Shown piece after piece: positions 15,981 through 25,018 of a stretch of 46,380 bases of DNA. The notes below the pieces were generated by a model. It was given only the letters and a program-made list of their open reading frames with translations, was not told the DNA's origin and ran no database searches. The stretch's first letter is position 1. Each line of letters opens with the position of its first letter. The DNA comes from Burkholderia sp. H160 (GTDB lineage: Bacteria > Pseudomonadota > Gammaproteobacteria > Burkholderiales > Burkholderiaceae): NCBI GenBank assembly GCA_000173575.1, contig ABYL01000047.1:1-46380 (forward strand), written 5' to 3'. Made by a program: the position numbers and the translations under genes.

Positions 15981-16573
15981 CTGTTCGTCAGTGCCCGACA
16001 GACCGGGGAGGCGGCATGAAGGCACTGATGAACGCACGCGCGGCTGCTCATTGCCGCCGCGCTTTGCTCAAAGGAGGTCGAGCCTCGCGCCTATCTCGAC
16101 TACACGATTGGGCGGCACCCCCAGGTGGCTGGTCGAGTCCAGGTAGACCGCATCCGATCCAGTGCGGGCGAACCGTTCAAGCGAATGCCCCGTGCCCTTC
16201 TGGCTCTTCGACCATTCACTTTCAGCAGCAACATACGCTTGAACCAAAAAAGTGGTCACGCTGAGTGACGCGAAAATCGCCATCACTGCACAATCACCCA
16301 AAGTAAAAGTACAAACGTAGCCAGGTATCGGGAACCAATTGCGCTTGCCGCGGCGCGATGGTCGGTCGCGTCAGCATGATGAGGGCGGTATTCAGCGTCC
16401 GACCGGACAGTCCCGCGTCGGAAGCGTCGGCGACGTTCAGGTATTGACGCCTGCCGATGTCGAAGCCATCGGACTTTTTTCCACGCGATGGCCTGATTTT
16501 TTCACGATCTTTACTTGTTATCCCTTACGCTGAAACCGTGTCGAATCCACCCGGATCTTTCCAAGCGCATATC
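15981..16573. other. gene-poor stretch
   Basis: Apart from the weak minus-strand candidate at 16068-16283, nothing was recognised. The frame upstream of 16574 is open but without a ribosome site or conserved sequence. Confidence 0.35.
16068..16283 (-). CDS. possible small exported protein (weak candidate)
   Basis: A 71-residue frame from an ATG at 16283. The first 20 residues (MAIFASLSVTTFLVQAYVAA) are hydrophobic like a signal peptide or membrane anchor. The rest (SLERFARTGSDAVYLDS, then LGVPPNRVVEIGARLDLL) has a normal protein composition. There is no clear ribosome site and I know no homologue, so it may be a chance frame or a remnant. Confidence 0.25.
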   Translation of the reverse strand: MAIFASLSVTTFLVQAYVAAESEWSKSQKGTGHSLERFARTGSDAVYLDSTSHLGVPPNRVVEIGARLDLL

Positions 16574-16915
16574 ATGGCACCCGCCCTGTCACTCAATATC
16601 GCCGATGCAGGCGCCCGTCGCGCCGCAGCGGCTGTTAAACGCAATAACGTTATCCCGTTTCCTTCGCGCGTGCTGCTGCCCGTGTCCTTCATGCGCGGGT
16701 CGGACGAAAGGACAAGCACGCAACTGTGGGCGCTTCTGCATTCGCCGCTCGGCGTCTACGTGACCTCGATCGAGCGGGTTCGCAACGAAGTGACCGTGCG
16801 GCTCGACATCGCTCCCGACGACCTCGACTTCACATTGCACACGTTGATTTCGACGCTGCCGGAAGCGAGGATCGGACGCATTTCGCGCCATTTCGGCAAC
16901 GAGGGGGCACGCTGA
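16574..16915 (+). CDS. hypothetical protein upstream of the DapA-family gene
   Basis: A 113-residue protein from the ATG at 16574. Its C-terminal two thirds (LWALLHSPLGVYVTSIERVRNEVTVRLDI, then LDFTLHTLISTLPEARIGRIS) look like an alternating strand-helix fold of the ACT/ferredoxin-like size, but no motif identifies it. The stop lies 2 bases before the GTG of the DapA-family gene and holds that gene's ribosome site, so the two are translationally coupled. The start is uncertain because no good ribosome site is visible. Confidence 0.5.
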   Translation: MAPALSLNIADAGARRAAAAVKRNNVIPFPSRVLLPVSFMRGSDERTSTQLWALLHSPLGVYVTSIERVRNEVTVRLDIAPDDLDFTLHTLISTLPEARIGRISRHFGNEGAR

Positions 16916-16917
16916 TC

Positions 16918-17802
16918 GTGTACTCGGGAGTTTGGTTGCCGATCGTCACGCCGTTTCGCCGCGGCAGAGTTGACATCGATGCATTGCAATACCTCGCCGA
17001 CATGTATCTGCGCACGGAAATCAGCGGCTTCGTCGCGCTCGGCACGACGGGCGAGGCCGCCTTGCTGTCGCAGACCGAGCGTGCCTCGGTGCTGGATGCG
17101 CTCTTCGGTGTTGTCGGCAATAGGCTGCCGGTGCTTGTGGGCGCCGGCGGCCCGGACACGCGCGAAGTGCTGCGCGAAATCGATACCTACGACCGCTGGG
17201 ACTGCGCGGGCTACCTCGTGTCGGCGCCGTCTTACGTCTGCCCCGATCAGACAGGCGTGCGATGGCATTTCGATCAGATTGCGCGGGCAACTAGTCGCCC
17301 GATCGTGCTGTACAACGTGCCCCATCGGACGGGCGTGACGATTGCGCCCGACACGGTCGCGGACCTGATCGAGCACGACAACGTCGTTGCCATCAAGGAA
17401 TGTGTGGCAAGCCACTTTAGCGAACTCAGCGGCTTGTCTGTGAGCCTGTTGTGCGGCAACGACGAGGCATTCGTCGACTGCCTGAGCATGGGCGGCGCGG
17501 GTGGCATCCTCGCGAGTGCTCACGTCTGCGCGGACGTGCTCACCGAAGTTCTCGCACTGATGAATGCCGACCGCGAGGCGGATGCCCGCGCGCTGTTCGC
17601 ACACGTGGGCCCGATTACACGGCTCTTGTTTTCCGCGCCAAACCCGGCCGCGATCAAGGCGATGATCGCTCTCGACCATCCGATTGGCGCCGAGACGCGC
17701 ATGCCGATCGCTCCCGCATCGGCGGAGCTGGTCGCGCGGCTCCGCGATGCGCGCGAGGAGCTGCAAGCGCTGCGTGCCGACTGCCAGGGTGCGGATCTCT
17801 AG
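16918..17802 (+). CDS. dihydrodipicolinate synthase/N-acetylneuraminate lyase family protein (DapA-like)
   Basis: A 294-residue class I aldolase of the DapA family. GTTGE (42-46) binds the keto acid carboxylate, YNVPHRTG holds Tyr132 and Arg137, and IKEC carries the Schiff-base Lys160. LCGNDEAFVDCLSMGGAGGI in the C-terminal half is also typical. It starts at a GTG with GAGGGGG upstream, just after the preceding small gene. Whether it makes dihydrodipicolinate for lysine or acts on another pyruvate aldol cannot be told. Its position among accessory genes away from other lysine genes suggests a paralogue, not the housekeeping enzyme. Confidence 0.9.
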   Translation: MYSGVWLPIVTPFRRGRVDIDALQYLADMYLRTEISGFVALGTTGEAALLSQTERASVLDALFGVVGNRLPVLVGAGGPDTREVLREIDTYDRWDCAGYLVSAPSYVCPDQTGVRWHFDQIARATSRPIVLYNVPHRTGVTIAPDTVADLIEHDNVVAIKECVASHFSELSGLSVSLLCGNDEAFVDCLSMGGAGGILASAHVCADVLTEVLALMNADREADARALFAHVGPITRLLFSAPNPAAIKAMIALDHPIGAETRMPIAPASAELVARLRDAREELQALRADCQGADL

Positions 17803-18345
17803 CTGCTGGCTGCCGTTCATCGACGCCGGTCCGTGCAGCCGCCTGAAACGGCGTGCAAAGCGTGACTTTCACCGTCTGACTGTGTCTTCCGTAGTGCGAG
17901 TGGCGCATCGGATATCTATATGCGTGGGAAAGTTATAACTACCATGAGCCAGTCGACTGCCCACCTCACTGAGCCCATCGTGTCAGCGGGCGCGTCCCTG
18001 TGGTTTTCGGCTTGTATGCTGTATGTGGTTGTGCGAGCTACCTTATATGGCTCCATAGGCTATTTGGCTTTCTCCGTTTTCCGGCAAACATGACCCCCGT
18101 CGGCAACTTTCTGACGCTCGCCTGAGCCATGCAGTGGTCACTCGAACGGCTGGTCCGCTTCGAAACCCGCCGGATGCGCGACGCGCGCTTGTCGGCCAAA
18201 GCGGTCGCTGGTGCGACCATCCGGCAACGGCCGCTATGGTTAGGCGGATTCAACCGGTCGATGCGATAGTCTGGTTAAACCGCTCGGCTGACGGCTTCGC
18301 AGGATGGGTGAACGTCAATAGCCGGCCGGCTCCGCGCGAGAAGAG
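17803..18345. other. stretch between the DapA-like gene and the integrase remnant
   Basis: No intact gene was recognised. It follows on from the C-terminal end of the decayed recombinase and probably contains further remnants of the inserted element. No attachment-site repeat could be made out. Confidence 0.35.
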
Positions 18346-18606
18346 CTACAACAGAGCGCAGCCGCGCGAGTCCAACCGTAGCATCGTTTCGTGCGGTCGG
18401 CGATGGCCGAACAGCAACTGTACGGCTCGGAGGTTTTTCGTGCGTTTGTAAATCAACGTTGCCTGGGTACCGCGCATCGAATGGGTGCTGTAGTGTGTCG
18501 GTTCAAGTCCGGCAGCGACCGCCCATCGACGTATCATCCGGGCATAGTGCCGGGTCGAAAGATGTGACGAAGTCAGACGTTGCTCGCCGACGTACCGCAT
18601 GCTCAT
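18346..18606 (-). pseudogene. tyrosine recombinase/integrase, C-terminal fragment
   Basis: The minus strand encodes 86 residues of the catalytic end of a phage-type integrase: LSTRHYARMIRRW, then THSMRGTQATLIYKRT (the His-x-x-Arg box) and NLRAVQLLFGHRR (the second conserved His). The frame then runs into unrelated sequence before the active-site Tyr. One frame over, a Tyr occurs at the expected place (RCYGWT), so a frameshift has broken it. The N-terminal two thirds are missing, because the upstream DNA is the end of the PqiB-like gene. It marks an old insertion. Confidence 0.75.
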
Positions 18607-20189
18607 TGACCGCTGCCTTTCCCCCAGATCAAGGCCTCCGGGTGACGTTCGAGATAATCGGAGAGCGCATGCAGGCCGGCCAGCGTGCGTCGAAGCTCGG
18701 TCAACGCCTGGTGAACGTCACTCTGAACCGGCGAACCCTGGTCAAGAATCTCGTTCGCTGAGCGAAACGCACGCTGTGCTGATTCAAGCGTCGAACGCGC
18801 AGCTGGCACGAGTTGCTCATCAAGCTGTGCAAACAAGACATTCGACTGCCGCAGCGTAGCGTCGAGATTACGCCCGATCTCCTCAAGCGGCACGCGATCG
18901 AGTCGGCGCACGATGTTCGACAGCTGGTCCTGAAGTTCTTCGAGCGAGTTGGGTACCGTCGGCAACTCGACCGGAGAGCGATCCGTGTCGACGCGGTCCG
19001 CGGGCGCATGCGGGAAGATGTCAAGTGCGACGTACTTTTGCCCTGTCAAAAGACTTCCCGTGCGCAGCTGTCCGCGCAGCCCCTCGGCAACGAGTCGGCG
19101 CAACAAAGCTTTGCTTGCCGTTCCCGCACCGTCGCCGAGCGCGTCGTGATAGTTCCGGCCGAGCCGGGAGGGATAAAGGCTCAGCGTGACCAGCATGTCA
19201 AAACGGTCGCGCTCGGGTCTGAGGTCGATATCGACGGCCGTGACCGTGCCCACCCCGACGCCACGGAACTCGACTGGCGCCCCCACCGACAATCCCCGCG
19301 CCGATTGCGCGAAGCGCATGCGGACCACGGCAGGCGGCCCGTCGTTCGCACGCATGGCATCTGTACGGCTATCCGCGAGCTCAAAATCCTCGACGTTCAC
19401 GGCAGACACGGCACGGACGTTTCCTCGCGGCATGTCGAACGCCAACCCGCCCGCGAGCAGCGCCGCGGCCGGTGGGGCGTCCAGCCTCAAGCCGCTGGAA
19501 TCGAGCTTGAGTTCGACGCCGCTCGCCTGCCACCATCGCGTGTCGGGCGTGACAAGACGATCAAACGGTCTCCTTACGAAGACGCCGATACGAACGTTGT
19601 CGCCACCGCGCGCCAACGAATAGCCGAGCACCTGCCCGACCTGCACACCGTGGAAATAAACGGGTGAGCCAGCGCTCAAGGAGCCGAGCATTGGTGCGCG
19701 AAGGACGAAACGCGCGCCCTCCTCGTCGCTGGTGACTCCCGGCGGCGTGTCGAAACCGGTGAACGCGTAACATGCTCGAAGCGAATGAACATCGATGTCG
19801 ACATCGATCATGGTTCCCGATATGACGGTCGAGAGCCCCGAGATGTTCTTCTCGTCGATGCGCGGACGCACGACCCAGAATTTAGTGCCGCACTTCGCAA
19901 TGCGTTGACCGGCGGCATCGAGCCGCAACTCGGCGTAGACGCGCTGACCGTTGACGGACCAACGCAGATGTTCGAGCCGGCCAATTGCCACGCCTCGATA
20001 ACGCACCTGCGTTTTCCCGGCGACAAGACCGGCGCCAGACAGAAAGCTAACCGTTACGCGCGGGCCGCGTTGTGTGAGCGTAGGGGCAAGCATCAGCGCG
20101 CCAATCAGGATCGCAATGAGCAATGTGGCCCAAACCATTGGGAGCCACAGCCGCCGGCCATTCACAACTTCCCCAGCACGACATCCCAT
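18603..20189 (-). CDS. PqiB-like MCE (MlaD-domain) intermembrane transport protein
   Basis: A 528-residue protein with one N-terminal membrane span (about 15-37) and three successive MCE/MlaD domains: near residues 44-130 (VTVSFLSGAGLVAGKTQVRYRG), 160-245 (VLRAPMLGSLSAGSPVYFHG) and 285-390 (MRFAQSARGLSVGAPVEFRG). A long helical C-terminal part follows (ELQDQLSNIVRRLD onward). This is the PqiB architecture, in which stacked MCE rings form a lipid tunnel across the periplasm. I start at the ATG at 20189 with GAGG upstream. The usual partners PqiA (inner-membrane) and PqiC (lipoprotein) are absent; instead a small membrane protein and a DUF3313 lipoprotein lie upstream on the same strand. Confidence 0.87.
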   Translation of the reverse strand: MGCRAGEVVNGRRLWLPMVWATLLIAILIGALMLAPTLTQRGPRVTVSFLSGAGLVAGKTQVRYRGVAIGRLEHLRWSVNGQRVYAELRLDAAGQRIAKCGTKFWVVRPRIDEKNISGLSTVISGTMIDVDIDVHSLRACYAFTGFDTPPGVTSDEEGARFVLRAPMLGSLSAGSPVYFHGVQVGQVLGYSLARGGDNVRIGVFVRRPFDRLVTPDTRWWQASGVELKLDSSGLRLDAPPAAALLAGGLAFDMPRGNVRAVSAVNVEDFELADSRTDAMRANDGPPAVVRMRFAQSARGLSVGAPVEFRGVGVGTVTAVDIDLRPERDRFDMLVTLSLYPSRLGRNYHDALGDGAGTASKALLRRLVAEGLRGQLRTGSLLTGQKYVALDIFPHAPADRVDTDRSPVELPTVPNSLEELQDQLSNIVRRLDRVPLEEIGRNLDATLRQSNVLFAQLDEQLVPAARSTLESAQRAFRSANEILDQGSPVQSDVHQALTELRRTLAGLHALSDYLERHPEALIWGKGSGQ

Positions 20190-20355
20190 ACGATCCTCGC
20201 GCATCGGCATGCAAAGTCGCGCGCGTGGCCGAGCGCGCCTGCAAAGAAGCCCGAGGCAATTTCCTCGATCCGGCCGACGGCGCATCGCGCGCGAGTGCGA
20301 TGTCGTCGTCCTCTTTCGTATCTCTTTGCTCGGTGATTCAAGGTACGCCGACCAT

Positions 20356-20598
20356 CTAGCGAGAGATGTGGTGAATTTCGGACTGGTAGCCGACCGCGAA
20401 CACGATATAGACCAGGGCAGCAAGCACGCCTGCCATCGTCCCGTAGCCGTCTCGCGAACCAGGACCACGAGTCAGTTGAAATGGAATTCCGACAAGCAAA
20501 TAGGCAACGGCGAAAACGATCGACACCATAAGCGGCGGGGAAATCGACATGACGAGTTCGGCGAGTGCATGCATGGTCAACTCATGAAAGTCCATCAT
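20356..20598 (-). CDS. small membrane protein of unknown function
   Basis: An 80-residue protein with two predicted spans (about 20-38 and 55-72) separated by a polar loop containing TRGPGSRDGYG. It sits between the DUF3313 lipoprotein gene (77 bp upstream) and the PqiB-like gene (166 bp downstream), all on the minus strand. The exact start is uncertain; an ATG one codon further in or the Met before HALAEL is also possible. No family name is known to me. Confidence 0.62.
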   Translation of the reverse strand: MMDFHELTMHALAELVMSISPPLMVSIVFAVAYLLVGIPFQLTRGPGSRDGYGTMAGVLAALVYIVFAVGYQSEIHHISR

Positions 20599-20674
20599 CA
20601 AACGAACGCGTTGATCGGCAAACGCCCGACGCGAAAAAGCGCGACGACTCCCCCAACCGCAAACAGCCTGGTAA

Positions 20675-21337
20675 TCAGCGCAACTGCTCGACGAGCGCAG
20701 TGGCGCCCTTATCGATGCCGGTCCTGGCCGCGCTCAGGGAGCCGAACGCAGCAGGCAGGTTCATCGCATTCGGGTATTGCTTCGTCACGTAGGCGCGAAG
20801 CAGGCGCCCCGTCGAACTGTCGTACACCTCCACGGCATACGACACCGAGCCGCTGAAGGCGCCCTTGCCGCCGCGAACGGCCTGAACGCCGTTATAGAGA
20901 TTTCCCGCGATGTCAAAGTGCATTGCCTGGCCGATCACGGCCGTCGTTTTCTCTGCGCCGGTCAAGGTGAGCTTCAGGCGCAGCGTTGCGGGCGACGGCT
21001 GCGTTGCCAGATCGAAATGCTTCGACAGCGTCTCGGAGAACGACTTTTTCATGTAGGCGGCGAGCGCATCCTTGTCTTCGTCCGACAAGTCACCGAACTG
21101 GTTGTCGTTACCGCGATACACCGCGACCGGATCGACGATGACCTGCGAATAGCGCGACCAGACCACTGGCGCCGTGTACCTGAACGGTGTCTGGGCCGCG
21201 TCGTGGTCCCGGTTCTCCTTCAGCTGCGAAGACGAGGCAAGGCTGGAATACGCAACAGGCTGTACGCCCGCACACGCAGACAACATTAGGAATACTGCGC
21301 AAGCTGACGAGGCGAGAAGAAATCGATGATTGAGCAC
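20675..21337 (-). CDS. DUF3313-family lipoprotein
   Basis: A 220-residue protein. The signal peptide ends in the lipobox LSAC with Cys22 as the lipid site. The mature part has the DUF3313 pattern: SSSQLKEN, YTAPVVWSRYSQVIVDPV, LSDEDKDALAAYMKKSFSE, LRLKLTLTGAEKT and DIAGNLYNGVQAVRGGKGAFSG, with SVSYAVEVYDSSTGRLL near the end. It starts at a GTG because AAAGGA lies just upstream and it gives a complete signal peptide. It is probably an outer-membrane lipoprotein; the molecular role of DUF3313 is unknown. It may belong to one operon with the small membrane protein and the PqiB-like gene. Confidence 0.85.
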   Translation of the reverse strand: MLNHRFLLASSACAVFLMLSACAGVQPVAYSSLASSSQLKENRDHDAAQTPFRYTAPVVWSRYSQVIVDPVAVYRGNDNQFGDLSDEDKDALAAYMKKSFSETLSKHFDLATQPSPATLRLKLTLTGAEKTTAVIGQAMHFDIAGNLYNGVQAVRGGKGAFSGSVSYAVEVYDSSTGRLLRAYVTKQYPNAMNLPAAFGSLSAARTGIDKGATALVEQLR

Positions 21338-21605
21338 GAAGGCATCCTTTGAAAAGGTGCCGAATGCATCCTGGCATTCGGCAGAGTCCACGACGAGACG
21401 AAGAGTAGCACCCACTGTTCGGCATGTAAACCGTCTACCCGGTTTGTTTTTAAAGGTTGAAGGATATAATTACCGTTTAGTAATCTACCCGACGCTCGCC
21501 AGGGGCCGGTTGACTGCCCCGCTATCAGGGTGTTTTCCCATCGCGTTCAGGCATGAACGCGATGGCATGTGACCGCCAGAGGAAGCGCCGCCGAGACCAG
21601 CGACA

Positions 21606-22154
21606 ATGGACAACCAGACACGTTCCGTGATTTCCCGCAGAAAGGCGATTGACGCGGCGCTTGCGATACTGACCCGCGACGGGGTGGGCGGACTGACGTT
21701 CGACGCCCTTGCGCGCGAGAGCGGCATTAGCAAAGGCGGACTCCTCCATCAGTTTCGTAACAAGCTCGGGGTGCTGCGCGCGCTTCTTGATCGTCAGCGC
21801 GAGCAATTTGAACAGATCGCGCAGCAGCACCTGGGCGGCGGCCAGGCGCGTGTAGAGCCCGTTCTTTCGGCACAGATCGCGATCTTCAGGGAGTCCATCA
21901 ACCAGCCGGATTCCGTCGCGCGTGCGGTTCTCGCCGCCCTGGTCGAAAGCCCCGCCCTCCTCGAGGACCTCAAGGCTCAGGACGCCGCCAAAATGGAGAA
22001 TCTGCGGGCCGAGGCACGCGATCTCGAACTTTCGTTGCTACGGTACTTCGCAGCAAGCGGCATCGCGTTCAGCACGTTGCTCGGGTTGTCCGCTGTACCG
22101 GATGCGCTGCGGGACCGCCTCTTCGATCGGCTGCTTGACGACACGAAGTGGTGA
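21606..22154 (+). CDS. TetR-family transcriptional regulator
   Basis: A 182-residue protein. The N-terminal HTH covers residues 10-57: RRKAIDAALAILTRDGVGGLTF, DALARESGISKGGLLHQF, NKLGVLRALL. The C-terminal half is a helical ligand domain typical of TetR. It lies convergent to an isoprenylcysteine-methyltransferase-like gene (9 bp between stops). It is divergent from the DUF3313 lipoprotein gene across about 270 bp, whose operon is a possible target. The ligand is unknown. Confidence 0.9.
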   Translation: MDNQTRSVISRRKAIDAALAILTRDGVGGLTFDALARESGISKGGLLHQFRNKLGVLRALLDRQREQFEQIAQQHLGGGQARVEPVLSAQIAIFRESINQPDSVARAVLAALVESPALLEDLKAQDAAKMENLRAEARDLELSLLRYFAASGIAFSTLLGLSAVPDALRDRLFDRLLDDTKW

Positions 22155-22163
22155 CTGAGGGCG

Positions 22164-22628
22164 TCACCCGCGGCGGCCGATCCACCGTGCTACGTGTCGT
22201 TGGTAAGAGCGGTACTGATCTCCGAAGCGTCCCTCCAGCGCGCGTTCCTCGGGAATGATCTGGACGACTGTAATGACAATCGCAAACAGCGGAGGAATGA
22301 TCCATGGACTCGCGCTGCCGAGCCAGACCGCCCAGCCGATCAGGAGCAGCTCCAATCCCAGGTACATCGGGTTTCGGCTAATGCGAAACACCCCGTCTGT
22401 CACAAGACATGAGGCCTTGCCCGGGTCCAGGGGATTGGTGGTCGTTTGCGCCTGACGGAATCGCACGATGGCTGCCACCGCGATGGCGAGTCCAAGCGCA
22501 GCCGGGAGGCTGCCGAAGCGGTTCCACGGCGGGGCGATCCAGCGGCTAAGCGGTATCCAGCGATGCAGAGCCCACATGAGGGCAGCCGCGGCTAGCATCA
22601 CGATGGGTGGCGGAATGCGGGGTTTCAT
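22164..22628 (-). CDS. isoprenylcysteine carboxyl methyltransferase-like membrane protein
   Basis: A 154-residue protein with about four membrane spans. The SAM-binding signature of the ICMT/PEMT family is in the C-terminal half: LVTDGVFRISRNPMYLGLELLLIGW, with the conserved RNPMYLG, and later EERALEGRFGDQYRSYQRHVARWIG, with EER and the YxxY-like motif. Bacterial members methylate small molecules or lipids; the substrate is not known. It stands alone on the minus strand between a TetR and a flavocytochrome gene. Confidence 0.85.
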   Translation of the reverse strand: MKPRIPPPIVMLAAAALMWALHRWIPLSRWIAPPWNRFGSLPAALGLAIAVAAIVRFRQAQTTTNPLDPGKASCLVTDGVFRISRNPMYLGLELLLIGWAVWLGSASPWIIPPLFAIVITVVQIIPEERALEGRFGDQYRSYQRHVARWIGRRG

Positions 22629-22890
22629 GAGGGCAGCCTTCGAGATTTATCCACTGGTAAAACTCTACTCATAGGTCGTTCGCAATGTGCCAGTCTAACT
22701 GGCGATTGTGCGCGAAACCTTCGAATAACGATCTACGCGAACGAGACCCACGTAGAATCAGCGAAGGTTTCGACCTGTTTTAATCGGAATGCATCCCCAG
22801 CCTTGCGTCACTTGCGGTGCCGGGCTGGGTGCGAATGTGGCAGCACGGAGCAACGGGTGGGGCGCATTTCCGATAACGGAGCAACCGGCT

Positions 22891-24225
22891 ATGCGAAAGA
22901 TCAAGTGGACTCTGTGGTTGACGCTGGCCGTCGTCACCCTGGCATGGCTCGCGTCGGACAATCCGTTTCCGCGTCCGCTAACGGTGTTCTCGCTGCGACA
23001 GGTCTGGACGCAATACACCGGGCTGATGGCGATCGCGGCAATGAGCGTCGCGCTGGTGCTGGCGAACCGTCCGCGCTGGCTGGAAAAGCCGCTCGGGGGC
23101 CTCGACAAGATGTACCGACTGCACAAGTGGCTCGGCATCGCCGGGCTGACGTTCGCGGTGCTGCACTGGCTGCTCGTCAAGGGCGTCGAGTGGGCGGTCG
23201 GCTGGGGTTGGCTCGCGCGCCCGCCTCGCGGGCCGCGGCCTCCGGTCACTTCGGCCGTGCGGCAGTTCCTGGGCGACTATCGCGGGCTCGCGCAAACTGT
23301 CGGCGAATATGCATTCTATGCAGCGGTCGTGCTGATCGTGCTCGCACTGATCCGGCAGTTCCCGTATCGATGGTTCGCGAAGACCCACAACTGGCTCGCC
23401 GTGTTGTACCTACCCCTTGCGTTCCACACGGTCGTGCTGCTGCGCTTCGGCTACTGGCGCGCGCCGGCCGGCGTCCTGGTCGCGGTACTGCTCGCGGCCG
23501 GTATGGTGTCGGTCGCACGCGTGCTAGCGGGTCACGTCGGTGCGCAACGTAAGGTCGAAGGACGCATCGCGTCGCTCACCTGGTATCCGGAGCTGCGCGT
23601 GCTCCAGACGGCAATCGATCTGCAGTACGGCTGGCCGGGGCATGCGTCCGGGCAGTTCGCGTTCGTCACATCGGACCGCGACGAAGGCGCACATCCTTAT
23701 ACGATTGCGTCCGCGTGGGACCCAAGCGCACCGCAGGTGATGTTCTTCACGAAGGAGCTCGGCGACCACACGAGCAGGCTAAAGGACCGCCTGAACCGGG
23801 GCATGCCAGTGACCGTGGAAGGGCCCTATGGCTGTTTCACTTTCGCGGACCAGCGCACGCATCAGATCTGGATCGGCGCCGGCATCGGCATCACGCCTTT
23901 CATCGCGCGGATGAAGGAGCTTGCGCAACATCCGGACCGGCGTCACCGGATCGATCTGTTCCATACGACCACGGACTTCTCGCAGAAGGCGATCGATCAG
24001 CTCGTTGCCGATGCGAACGCGGCAAAAGTGCAGCTTCATCTGCTGGTGGATGCGAAGCATGGCAGACTGAACGGTGCGCGCATTCGCACGGCGGTTCCCG
24101 ACTGGGCAAGTGCAAGCGTGTGGTTTTGCGGGCCGCCGGCATTCGGCGAAGCAGTGCGCAACGATCTCGTCGCGCACGGTCTCGATGTGGCCGACTTTCA
24201 TCAGGAGCTGTTCCAGATGCGCTAG
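22891..24225 (+). CDS. ferric-reductase-like transmembrane flavocytochrome
   Basis: A 444-residue protein. The first 210 residues hold about six membrane spans with haem-ligand candidates His78 (LHKWLG), His92 (LHWLL), His166 (THNWLA) and His179 (FHTVVLL), the pattern of the ferric reductase domain. The FAD-binding part has HPYTIAS, and the NAD(P)H domain has WIGAGIGITPFI and CGPPAFG. Such proteins pass electrons from NAD(P)H across the membrane to iron, oxygen or another acceptor; the acceptor here is unknown. The start is the ATG at 22891 after CGGAGC; an earlier ATG would add a 34-residue Cys-containing leader without family match. Confidence 0.88.
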   Translation: MRKIKWTLWLTLAVVTLAWLASDNPFPRPLTVFSLRQVWTQYTGLMAIAAMSVALVLANRPRWLEKPLGGLDKMYRLHKWLGIAGLTFAVLHWLLVKGVEWAVGWGWLARPPRGPRPPVTSAVRQFLGDYRGLAQTVGEYAFYAAVVLIVLALIRQFPYRWFAKTHNWLAVLYLPLAFHTVVLLRFGYWRAPAGVLVAVLLAAGMVSVARVLAGHVGAQRKVEGRIASLTWYPELRVLQTAIDLQYGWPGHASGQFAFVTSDRDEGAHPYTIASAWDPSAPQVMFFTKELGDHTSRLKDRLNRGMPVTVEGPYGCFTFADQRTHQIWIGAGIGITPFIARMKELAQHPDRRHRIDLFHTTTDFSQKAIDQLVADANAAKVQLHLLVDAKHGRLNGARIRTAVPDWASASVWFCGPPAFGEAVRNDLVAHGLDVADFHQELFQMR

Positions 24226-24264
24226 GTCGGTCAGCCGCACGGCGATCCGTGAGGCGCACGCCAT

Positions 24265-24981
24265 CTAGCGGCGCAGTGTCTTGCCTTCACGCTGCCAGGT
24301 ATTGAGTAGAAGGCGCGTTTGCGCACTCACGTTCGCTTTCACAAACTCAGCGTTTTCACCGTCGATGGCGCTCCAACCGAGCATCGACAACATCGATTCA
24401 TGAGCGAAATGGAAAGCGAGAAATTGTCCAACGAGGCTGAACATCCTGACGACAGTCACTGGGTCCGTTTCCGGCCTTCCCGAAATGCGTGCCAGGAGCG
24501 CCACGGTGACCTTGTTCAATGGCGCACGCAAACGCTCCTGCAGAATCTGCGTGCCGACTTCCGGTTCACCGCCACCTTGCTCCCGGGCAAAGAAAAGCCG
24601 CCTGTCCTTCTCTCTGCTCTTCATGAACATCAGGTCGGCAATAGCGCACTGCAGGTCTACAAAGGCATCAATTAACGCGCGCACGGGCACTTCGCGTTCA
24701 AGCATTTCCTGCGCTTGCCGTACCGCCGGCTCGAGAACCTGCCAGGCGTCATCGACGAGTGCTTCCGCACAGGCGCGATACACCCCTTCCTTATTTTCGA
24801 AGTAGTACTGCAACGCTGGCGCGTTCACGCCTGCGCGCGCCGCGATGTCACGCGTGGAGGCTCCGGCAAACCCATGCTGCCCGAAGAGATAGACCGCGGC
24901 GTCGATGATCTTGCGGCGTGTCTCGTCGCCACGTGCATAACCGCTTTCGGTGGAGCGGCGGGGTCGTCGGGGTTCGCTCAT
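24265..24981 (-). CDS. TetR-family repressor, CecR (YbiH)-like
   Basis: A 238-residue protein. The DNA-binding domain is at about 18-72: DETRRKIIDAAVYLFGQHGFAG, STRDIAARAGVNAPALQYYF, NKEGVYRACAEAL. The long C-terminal domain, with FAREQGGGEPEV in the middle, is of the type found in CecR/YbiH, which controls divergent HlyD-type efflux genes. I start at the ATG at 24981. It is transcribed away from an HlyD-DHA2-outer-membrane-factor operon across 100 bp holding a promoter and an inverted repeat, so it should repress that pump and respond to an exported drug. Confidence 0.9.
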   Translation of the reverse strand: MSEPRRPRRSTESGYARGDETRRKIIDAAVYLFGQHGFAGASTRDIAARAGVNAPALQYYFENKEGVYRACAEALVDDAWQVLEPAVRQAQEMLEREVPVRALIDAFVDLQCAIADLMFMKSREKDRRLFFAREQGGGEPEVGTQILQERLRAPLNKVTVALLARISGRPETDPVTVVRMFSLVGQFLAFHFAHESMLSMLGWSAIDGENAEFVKANVSAQTRLLLNTWQREGKTLRR

Positions 24982-25018
24982 GGGGGTATGGGATGTCGAT
25001 AATTTCAAAATATATCAC

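Noticed and set aside
16756-17820. 354-codon minus-strand open frame over the DapA-like gene
   Set aside because: Antisense shadow; the plus strand has the Schiff-base Lys and other active-site residues.
18346-18606. Integrase fragment as an active recombinase or the edge of an intact island
   Set aside because: N-terminal domain and in-frame Tyr are missing and no att repeats were found.
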